From Streptomyces europaeiscabiei (GTDB taxonomy: Bacteria; Actinomycetota; Actinomycetes; Streptomycetales; Streptomycetaceae): DNA of 64,000 bases. Shown here in pieces: positions 57,649-64,000 of the stretch. Positions within the stretch are counted from its first letter, which is position 1; each line of letters opens with the position of its first letter. Below the pieces are notes generated by a model that worked only from the letters and a program-made list of their open reading frames with translations, had not been told where the DNA came from and made no database searches. Location of the stretch: contig NZ_CP107841.1 in NCBI RefSeq assembly GCF_036346855.1, positions 3,662,001 to 3,726,000 on the forward strand. Reading direction: 5' to 3'. The position numbers and the translations under genes were made by a program.

Positions 57649-59099
57649 CTGCGGAACGTACGGAAAGTACCGTTGCCTCCCCCGGTGGACAGCAACGCGA
57701 GTTCGGCGGCTCGTCCGTCTCGGTGGTCCCGCCGCGCGGGACCGTCGGCGGCCTGGCCCTCCCGTCCGGGCGGCGCCCCGTCGCCCGGCCTCCCTCGGGA
57801 CTGCCGCTGCTCACGGTGGACGGCGGCGCGGCCCTGCTCGCGGTGCTGGCGCTCACCGGCGACACGACTCCCGGGCGGCCGCTGATGGCCGCCGTCCTGG
57901 CACTGGCCGTGGTGCTGCTGAACACCCGGGCGCGCCTCTACCGGCCGCCCGCCGTGCCCGCCGTGCTCGACGAACTGCCTGCCGTGTGCGGGCGGATCGT
58001 GCTCGGCTGGTGCGTGCTCGGCGCCGGTGTGGCCGCGCACTCCCCCGACCACGCGCTCGCCGCCCACGAACTGGCCCTCGGCTGCGCCCTGCAGTCGGCG
58101 GCGGCCTGTGTCGGCCGGGGCACGGTGCACTGGCACCGACGCCGGGCACTCGTCAGACGTCCCGGCGCGGCCCTGGTGGTGGGCCCGGCGGCGACCGCGC
58201 AGCGCGTGGCCGCCGCGTTCCTGCGCCACCCGGGGTGCGGCATCCGGCCCGTCGGTGTGGTCGCGGACCATGCGGCCGGGACCGAGGGCCTGCCCGTGCT
58301 GACCACCACCGAGGAGGTGCGGCGGGCGGCCGTCCAGAACGGCGTCCAGGCCGTGCTCGTCGTCGGCTCCCGCGTCGAGCGCGCCTCGCTGCTCCAGACG
58401 TTGGAGGACGGCGGCTGTGCTCTGTGGGAGGTGGACGCCGAGTCCCCCTCGTACGACCGGGACGGTTCGACCGAGCTGCTCGCCGGGTTCGCCTGCCGTC
58501 GGCTGGAACTGACCAGGACGCACGAAGCCTTCGGCAAGCGACTGCTGGACGTGACCGTGTCCGGGGCGCTGCTGCTGCTGGTGAGCCCGCTGCTGCTGGT
58601 GTGCGCGGTGGCGCTGCGGATGGGCGACGGGCCCGGGGTGGTGTTCCGGCAGGAGCGGATCGGGCGGGACGGGCTGCCGTTCACGCTGCTGAAGTTCCGC
58701 ACCCACCGCCCGGCCGACGCGCACGAGGCGGCGACCCGGTGGAGCGTGGCGAACGAGCAGGAGATGGGCTGGTTCTGCCGCTTCCTGCGGCGCAGCTCGC
58801 TGGACGAACTGCTGCAGCTGTGGAACGTGCTGCGCGGCGACATGAGCCTGGTCGGCCCGCGCCCCGAACGGCCCTACTTCGTGGCCAAGTTCGGGCAGAC
58901 CTACGCGGGTTACGCGGCACGGCACCGGATGCGGACCGGGATCACCGGGCTGGCCCAGGTCACCGGGTTGCGCGGCGACACCTCCATCGAGGACCGGGCC
59001 CGCTTCGACAACGCCTACATCGACAACTGGTCGCTGTGGCAGGACTTCTGCATCCTCGTGCGCACTGCCGCCGCGCTCGTCCGTCCGACGGGAAGCTGA
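57645..59099 (+). CDS. Polyprenyl glycosylphosphotransferase (initiating sugar transferase)
   Basis: 484 residues from a GTG at 57645. N-terminal membrane helices (about 55-150) and a Rossmann-like CoA-binding region (VVGPAATAQRVAAAFLRHPG) precede the bacterial sugar transferase domain (about 300-484). That domain contains KRLLDVTVSGALLLLVSPLL, VVFRQERIGRDGLPFTLLKF and LRRSSLDELLQLWNVLRGDM. The SLVGPRPE motif follows. It starts repeat-unit assembly by moving a sugar-1-phosphate to undecaprenyl phosphate (WbaP/ExoY type). Confidence 0.94.
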   Translation: MTAERTESTVASPGGQQREFGGSSVSVVPPRGTVGGLALPSGRRPVARPPSGLPLLTVDGGAALLAVLALTGDTTPGRPLMAAVLALAVVLLNTRARLYRPPAVPAVLDELPAVCGRIVLGWCVLGAGVAAHSPDHALAAHELALGCALQSAAACVGRGTVHWHRRRALVRRPGAALVVGPAATAQRVAAAFLRHPGCGIRPVGVVADHAAGTEGLPVLTTTEEVRRAAVQNGVQAVLVVGSRVERASLLQTLEDGGCALWEVDAESPSYDRDGSTELLAGFACRRLELTRTHEAFGKRLLDVTVSGALLLLVSPLLLVCAVALRMGDGPGVVFRQERIGRDGLPFTLLKFRTHRPADAHEAATRWSVANEQEMGWFCRFLRRSSLDELLQLWNVLRGDMSLVGPRPERPYFVAKFGQTYAGYAARHRMRTGITGLAQVTGLRGDTSIEDRARFDNAYIDNWSLWQDFCILVRTAAALVRPTGS

Positions 59100-59101
59100 C
59101 C

Positions 59102-60439
59102 TTGACGTCTCTGCGCGCTGCGGCGCCCGTCCTGCCCGTGGTCGCCGTGGTCGCCGCGCTCGCGCTGCCGATCACACAGGGCGCCGAGGGCGGGGCGATC
59201 ACCGCCGACGTCGTCTCCGGGCTGCTGGTGCTGTGGTGCGCCGTACGGCTGCTGCGGGACCGGCGGCGCCCCCTGACCCGTACGACGGCGGTGGTCCTGG
59301 GGCTGCCGGTGCTCGGACTCGCGCTGGCTGCGGCCGGGGCGAGCGACCCCGGGGCCGGGGTCGAGGGGCTCGGCCGGTACCTCCAGATCTTCGTGCTGGT
59401 GCCGATGGCCGTGCTGCTCTGCATCCGGAACCGGTCCGACTTCCGGGTGGTGGCCTGGTCGTTCGTGGGGCTCGCGCTGTGGCAGGGCGCCGTCGGTGTG
59501 CACCAGTTCGCCACCGGGACCGGGGCCAGTTACTCCGGTGAGAACATCCGGGCCGTCGGAACCTTCGGGGCCGGGGACGTCATGGGGATGGCGACCGTCG
59601 TGTCGTTCGGGCTGGTGTGCGCGGTCGGTCTCGCGCTGGCGCCCGCGACGGCGAAGCAGCGGGCCTGGGCGCTGGCCTGCTCGGCGCTGCTGGTGCTGCC
59701 TCTGGCGGTGTCGTTCAGCCGGGGCGCGTGGATCGCCACGGCCGCCGCGTGCGGACTCCAGGTGGTGCTGGCCGGGCTGCGGCGGGCGGTGGTGGTCTTC
59801 GCGGCCGTCGCCGCCGTGTGTGTGGTCCTCGTCGGCGGGCTCGGTATCGGGTCCGCGATGCTGCAGGACCGGATCAGCAGCATCACCCAGGTGGCCGACG
59901 CGCCGGACCAGTCGGTCATCGACCGGTACACCATGTGGGCCGCCGCCGCCGACATGTGGCGCGAGCGGCCGCTGACCGGCGTCGGGCTGAAGGGCTTCCC
60001 CGAACACCGCGACGGCCACGCCTCGCTGGCGCTCTCCTCCGGCAGCGACATCGCCGGCGCCGGGACCACGTACCAGAAGCAGCCGCTGCTCTCGCCGCAC
60101 AACATGTACCTGCTGGTCCTGAGTGAGCAGGGTCTGATCGGCCTCCTGACGCTGGCGGGGAGCTGGCTGGCGCTGGCGGTGTGCGGGGTGCGGAACCTCG
60201 CGCGGGTCCGGCGCGGCGACGGAACCGGCGGGCTCGACTGCGGGCTCGCCGCATGTGGGCTGATCGTCTGGGTGCTGGTGGACTTCGTGTACGCGGACAT
60301 CGGCGGACCGACGACCGTGCTGACGGCCGTGTGCTTCGGGCTGGTGGCGTGGTGGGCGCTGGCGGACCGGACCGCCACGGGTGCCGCTCCGGTCGGGGCC
60401 GTCGCGTCCCGCGTACCGGAGGAGGCCGGGGCGCGATGA
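59102..60439 (+). CDS. O-antigen ligase / polymerase-like membrane protein
   Basis: 445 residues from a TTG at 59102, two bases after the previous stop. About 10-12 membrane helices are visible. A large extracytoplasmic loop lies at about 270-345 (DQSVIDRYTMWAAAADMWRE, RPLTGVGLKGFPEH and LSPHNMYLLVLSEQGLIGLL), the typical Wzy_C/O-antigen ligase signature. It probably polymerises or ligates the glycan outside the membrane. It overlaps the flippase start by ATGA. Confidence 0.88.
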   Translation: MTSLRAAAPVLPVVAVVAALALPITQGAEGGAITADVVSGLLVLWCAVRLLRDRRRPLTRTTAVVLGLPVLGLALAAAGASDPGAGVEGLGRYLQIFVLVPMAVLLCIRNRSDFRVVAWSFVGLALWQGAVGVHQFATGTGASYSGENIRAVGTFGAGDVMGMATVVSFGLVCAVGLALAPATAKQRAWALACSALLVLPLAVSFSRGAWIATAAACGLQVVLAGLRRAVVVFAAVAAVCVVLVGGLGIGSAMLQDRISSITQVADAPDQSVIDRYTMWAAAADMWRERPLTGVGLKGFPEHRDGHASLALSSGSDIAGAGTTYQKQPLLSPHNMYLLVLSEQGLIGLLTLAGSWLALAVCGVRNLARVRRGDGTGGLDCGLAACGLIVWVLVDFVYADIGGPTTVLTAVCFGLVAWWALADRTATGAAPVGAVASRVPEEAGAR

Positions 60440-62145
60440 CGACGACGCCTCCTCTGCCCCCGCAGCAGCCACCCCCTCAGCCGTCGGCCTCCGATGCCGT
60501 CGGTCCCCCGCCACCCGCCCCCCACCCCGTCGGCCCCTCGGTGCCCGGCGCGCGCGCCGCCGACCTCTCCGAGGTCGCGCCGCCCACGGGACGGTTCCTC
60601 GCGAAGGCGACGCTCGTCACGGCGGCACTCACGGCGGCCGCCGCGCTGCTCGGGCTCGGCCGGGACCAGTCGCTGTCGTACCTGTTCGGGGCCGGCCGCG
60701 AGACGGACGCCTTCCTGGTGGCCTGGACGGTGCCGGAGTTCGCGGCGACGCTGCTGATCGAGGACGGCATGGCGTTCGTGCTGGTGCCCGCGTTCAGTGT
60801 GGCCGTGGCCCGCCGGGCCCGGGGCGGCGCGGGCGACCCCGTCCGTACCCTGGTCGCCTCGACGCTGCCCCGGCTGACACTGGCCTTCGCGGCGGCGGCC
60901 GTACTCCTCGTCCTCGGCGCGCCCTACCTCGTCCAGACCCTCGCCCCCGGGCTGCCCAACCCCCGGCTGGCCGTCGACTGCACCCGGCTGACCGGCACGT
61001 GTGTCCTCACCTTCGGCCTGGCCGGCTACTGCAGCGCGGCCCTGCGCGCCCACCGCCGGTTCGTGGCGCCCGCGGCGATCTACGTGGCGTACAACGTCGG
61101 GATCATCACGGCGATGTTCGTGCTCGGCGGGCGCTGGGGGGTGCGCGCGGCGGCCGTGGGCGTGGCGGTGGGCGGCGTGTTGATGATTCTCACCCAACTC
61201 CCGTCCCTGCTACGACAGTTGCGCAGAAAAGAGCGGGCTCCGCAGGAGGCGGCGGCCCTGGAGGCCGCCGACAGTGCCCGTCCCGTCGAGCTCACCCTCA
61301 TCACCACCGTCCTGCTCTTCGCGCTCTGCCGCCAGTCCCAGGTCCTCATCGAGCGCTTCCTCGCCTCGACGCTGCCCGCCGGGGCCATCTCGCATCTCAA
61401 CTACGCGCAGAAGGTGGCCCAGATCCCGATGACGTTCTCGCTGATGCTGTGCACCGTCACCCTCCCGGTGGTGGCGCAGGCGATGGCGGAGGGCGACACC
61501 GAGCGGGCCCGCAGCCGGGTGGAGAAGGACCTCGCGCTGGTGTCGTGCATCGTGCTGCTCGGCGCGGCGGCGATCTTCGCGTGCGGACCGCAGATGATCG
61601 AACTGCTCTTCCAGCGCGGCGCGTTCACCGCGCAGGACACCGCCGCCACCGCCGCCGTGATGCGGGTGTACGCCCTCGGGCTGCTCGGCCACGCCCTGGT
61701 GAGCGCGCTGGTCCGCTCGTACTTCTCGGCGGGCCGGCCCACCTGGTACCCCCTGGCCGCGATGGCCGCCGGAATCGTCGCGACCTCGTGGATCGGCGCG
61801 GCCACCGTCGGCTCCTGGGGCGTCCTCGGCATCGCCGCCGCCAACGCCACCGGCATCACCCTCACCGCCCTGCTCCTGCTGTACGGCATGGGCGGCCGGG
61901 CGGTGCCGATCCGTATCCGGCAGGTGGTGACCGAGATGAGCCGGCCGGTACGGGCGGCCGTGGCCGCGGGCGCGGTGGGGATGTACTGCGCCGACCGGAT
62001 CGACTCGCCCGTCCTCGGCCTCGCCGTCGGCGGCGCGGTCGTCGCCTTCGTCTTCGTCCTGCTGGCCTCGGCCATGGGCGCCTCCGGCGTCACCCCCGCT
62101 CTCCGTTCCGTCACACGAAGGCTGCCGCATGTCCGTAACCGCTGA
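60436..62145 (+). CDS. MurJ/MviN-type lipid-linked glycan flippase
   Basis: 569 residues from an ATG at 60436. A Pro-rich cytosolic N-terminus (to about 50) precedes about 14 membrane helices. TVPEFAATLLIEDGMAFVLV, then SHLNYAQKVAQIPMTFSLML and LLFQRGAFTAQDTAATAAVM match the MurJ/MviN branch of the MOP superfamily. In this cluster it is likely to flip the lipid-linked repeat unit rather than lipid II. Its end overlaps the deacetylase gene by 17 bases. Confidence 0.9.
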   Translation: MTTTPPLPPQQPPPQPSASDAVGPPPPAPHPVGPSVPGARAADLSEVAPPTGRFLAKATLVTAALTAAAALLGLGRDQSLSYLFGAGRETDAFLVAWTVPEFAATLLIEDGMAFVLVPAFSVAVARRARGGAGDPVRTLVASTLPRLTLAFAAAAVLLVLGAPYLVQTLAPGLPNPRLAVDCTRLTGTCVLTFGLAGYCSAALRAHRRFVAPAAIYVAYNVGIITAMFVLGGRWGVRAAAVGVAVGGVLMILTQLPSLLRQLRRKERAPQEAAALEAADSARPVELTLITTVLLFALCRQSQVLIERFLASTLPAGAISHLNYAQKVAQIPMTFSLMLCTVTLPVVAQAMAEGDTERARSRVEKDLALVSCIVLLGAAAIFACGPQMIELLFQRGAFTAQDTAATAAVMRVYALGLLGHALVSALVRSYFSAGRPTWYPLAAMAAGIVATSWIGAATVGSWGVLGIAAANATGITLTALLLLYGMGGRAVPIRIRQVVTEMSRPVRAAVAAGAVGMYCADRIDSPVLGLAVGGAVVAFVFVLLASAMGASGVTPALRSVTRRLPHVRNR

Positions 62146-62878
62146 ACCCAGACCGACGACCACCGCCACCCCCCTCTGGGTGGCCATGTACCACTCGGTG
62201 GGCGACTGCTCCGACGACCCGTACCGCATCACCGTCTCGCCCGACCGCCTCGACGCCCAGCTCGGCTGGCTGCGGCGGCGCGGGCTGCGCGGGGTCGGCA
62301 TGGCCGAGCTGCTCGCCGCCCGCGCCCGGGGCGAGGGCCGGGGCCTGGTGGGGCTGACCTTCGACGACGGGTACGTGGACTTCGTCGACACCGCGCTGCC
62401 GCTGCTGCGGGCGCACGGCTGCGGTGCCACGCTCTTCGTGCTGCCGGGGCGGCTCGGCGGCGAGAACGCCTGGGACCCGCTGGGCCCGCGCAAGCCCCTC
62501 CTCGACAAGCAGGGCATCCGGGTGGCCGCCGGGACGGAGGGCATCGAGATCGGCTCGCACGGGCTGACCCATGTCGACCTCACCCGGGCGGACGACGAGA
62601 CCCTGCGCGCCGAGACCGTCGACAGCAGGACACTGCTCTCGGAGCTGACCGGCGCTCCCGTCCAGGGCTTCTGCTACCCGTACGGCACGCTCGACCAGCG
62701 CGCCGTCGACGCCGTACGGGACGCCGGGTACGCGTACGCCTGCGCCATCGACCCCGGCCCGCTGAGCGGCCCGTACGCGCTGCCCCGCGTGCACATCGGC
62801 GAGGAGGACACGGCCCTGCGGCTGTTGCTGAAGCGGAAGCTGCACCGGCTGCGCAGGCGTCCCGTCGAGGGGGTCTGA
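62129..62878 (+). CDS. Polysaccharide deacetylase (NodB/CE4)
   Basis: 249 residues. The NodB motifs are LVGLTFDDGYVDFVDTALPL (metal and catalytic Asp) and IEIGSHGLTHVDLTRADDET (metal His pair HxxxH). FCYPYGTLDQRAVDAVRDAG and YALPRVHIGEED complete the set. No signal peptide is seen, so it may act on a lipid-linked or cytosolic intermediate, or be exported in another way. It probably removes N-acetyl groups from the cluster's glycan. Confidence 0.93.
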   Translation: MSVTAEPRPTTTATPLWVAMYHSVGDCSDDPYRITVSPDRLDAQLGWLRRRGLRGVGMAELLAARARGEGRGLVGLTFDDGYVDFVDTALPLLRAHGCGATLFVLPGRLGGENAWDPLGPRKPLLDKQGIRVAAGTEGIEIGSHGLTHVDLTRADDETLRAETVDSRTLLSELTGAPVQGFCYPYGTLDQRAVDAVRDAGYAYACAIDPGPLSGPYALPRVHIGEEDTALRLLLKRKLHRLRRRPVEGV

Positions 62879-62885
62879 GGCCGAC

Positions 62886-64000
62886 GTGAAGGCGCTGCAC
62901 ATCATCACCGGTCTGGGTGTCGGCGGCGCGGAGCAGCAACTGCGGCTGCTGCTGCGCCACCTGCCGGTCGCCTGCGACGTGGTGACACTCACCAACCCGG
63001 GCCCGGTCGCCGACGGTCTCACCGCCGACGGGGTCCGCGTCACCCACCTCGCCATGGGCGGCAACCGCGACCTCGCCGCGCTCCCCCGCCTGGTGCGGCT
63101 GATCCGCAGGGGCGGCTACGACCTCGTCCACACCCACCTCTACCGGGCCTGCGTCTACGGCCGGATCGCCGCCCGGCTGGCGGGGGTCCGGGCGGTCGTC
63201 GCCACCGAGCACTCCCTGGGCGACTCGCAGATGGAGGGGCGTCGGCTGTCCGCCGGAGTGCGCGCCCTGTACCTCGCCAGTGAGCGCCTCGGCCGTTCCA
63301 CGGTCGCCGTCTCGCCGACCGTCGCCGACCGGCTGAAGCGCTGGGGTGTGCCGGCCGCCCGTATCGAGCTCGTCCCCAACGGCATCGACCTCGCCGGTTT
63401 CCGCTTCGACCCGGACCTGCGCGAGCTGACCCGACGGCGGCTCGGGCTGCCGGAGGACGCGTACGTCGTCGGCGGCGTCGGACGGCTCGCGGCGAGCAAG
63501 CGGTTCGACGTGCTGGTCCGGGCGCTGGGCCAACTGCCCGACGAGTGCTGGCTGTTGATCGTCGGCGGTGGCCCGGAGGAGAGTGTGCTGCGGCGGGCCG
63601 CCCAGCGGGCCGGGGTCGCCGACCGGGTGCTCCTCACCGGGGCACGACCGGCCGCGGGCGCCCCCGGCGCGGATCTGCCCTCCCTGATGAACGCCATGGA
63701 CGTGCTCGCCTCGCCCAGCGCCGAGGAGGCCTTCGGGCTCGCGGTGGTGGAGGCGATGGCCTCCGGGCTGCCCGTGCTCTATGTCTCCTGCCCGGCGATC
63801 GAGGACCTGCCGCCGGACGCGAGCGCCGGCGCCCGCCGCGTCCAGGGGGGCGCGGAGTCGTTCGTACGCGCCCTGCTGGACCTCCGCACGCAGGGCCCGC
63901 GCTCCCGAGCCGTCCCTGCCGCCGCCCAGCACTACTGCATCACCCGCAGCGCCGCCCAGCTCATGGACGTGTACGCGGCCGCCGTCTCCAGCACGCCCTC
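62886..64000 (+). CDS. Glycosyltransferase family 4 (partial, cut at window end)
   Basis: From a GTG at 62886, eight bases after the deacetylase gene, open to the end of the window (at least 371 residues). VKALHIITGLGVGGAEQQLR is the GT4 glycine-rich start. Then come DLVHTHLYRACVYGRIAARL, IELVPNGIDLAGFRFDP and VGGVGRLAASKRFDVLVRAL. The E-x7-E region is SPSAEEAFGLAVVEAMASG. It adds another sugar to the same glycan. The C-terminus is missing only because of the window edge. Confidence 0.93.
   Translation, partial: MKALHIITGLGVGGAEQQLRLLLRHLPVACDVVTLTNPGPVADGLTADGVRVTHLAMGGNRDLAALPRLVRLIRRGGYDLVHTHLYRACVYGRIAARLAGVRAVVATEHSLGDSQMEGRRLSAGVRALYLASERLGRSTVAVSPTVADRLKRWGVPAARIELVPNGIDLAGFRFDPDLRELTRRRLGLPEDAYVVGGVGRLAASKRFDVLVRALGQLPDECWLLIVGGGPEESVLRRAAQRAGVADRVLLTGARPAAGAPGADLPSLMNAMDVLASPSAEEAFGLAVVEAMASGLPVLYVSCPAIEDLPPDASAGARRVQGGAESFVRALLDLRTQGPRSRAVPAAAQHYCITRSAAQLMDVYAAAVSSTP

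Overview
The window is GC-rich DNA with frequent GTG and TTG starts, ATGA/GTGA gene overlaps, chaplins, a melC-type tyrosinase pair, DynA/DynB-like GTPases and an SsbB-like protein. Together these point to a Streptomyces chromosome. From memory, the order of recognisable genes (malQ, a csnR-K-like sugar operon, the pknG cluster, ettA, ssbB, dynBA, a chaplin, melC2/melC1, a second chaplin) resembles the S. coelicolor SCO2650-SCO2710 region. No search was run.

Layout. 1-9.5 kb: a FAD monooxygenase with a divergent TetR regulator and a five-copy operator array; a small membrane protein; an unusual 23-bp repeat island; malQ; a PadR-controlled FtsX-type ABC transporter; an MscS channel. 9.7-11.4 kb: an HNH endonuclease and a secreted protein. 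11.4-18.6 kb: a sugar operon (ROK regulator, ABC transporter, GH4 hydrolase, BadF-type kinase) resembling csnR-K of S. lividans. It has a ROK-type palindrome and a DasR-like site upstream. 18.9-30.3 kb: a seven-gene signalling cluster (GlnX, GlnH, a helical protein of unknown function, PknG, PP2C phosphatase, VWA protein, FHA protein). It joins the actinobacterial PknG/GlnX/GlnH nutrient sensor to a kinase-phosphatase-VWA triad like those around ter systems. It is the best candidate in the window for an under-described system.

30.3-41.2 kb: an isoaspartyl-type methyltransferase, a group II truncated globin, a thioesterase, EttA, a thioester-forming sortase-anchored surface protein, SsbB, and DynB/DynA. 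41.46-47.06 kb: tRNA-Arg(TCT) carries a decayed integrative element. A 43-bp direct repeat of the tRNA 3' half (41483-41525 and 47018-47060) bounds it. Inside are an N-terminally truncated tyrosine recombinase, two IS3-family copies (one partial, one broken), a LuxR-type fragment, an intact-looking sigma/membrane-protein pair, a GntR fragment and two small hypothetical genes.

47.3-49.0 kb: an arsenic mini-cluster (ArsR plus an aquaglyceroporin, divergent from ArsC). 49.4-55.0 kb: a surface and aerial-development neighbourhood with two chaplins, tyrosinase and its cofactor, three small secreted proteins, a VKOR-type membrane oxidoreductase and a hypothetical protein. 55.3-64.0 kb: a co-directional extracellular polysaccharide cluster of seven genes: a DUF3344-type secreted protein, a GT4 glycosyltransferase, a polyprenyl glycosylphosphotransferase, an O-antigen-ligase/polymerase-like protein, a MurJ-type flippase, a polysaccharide deacetylase, and a second GT4 transferase cut by the window end.
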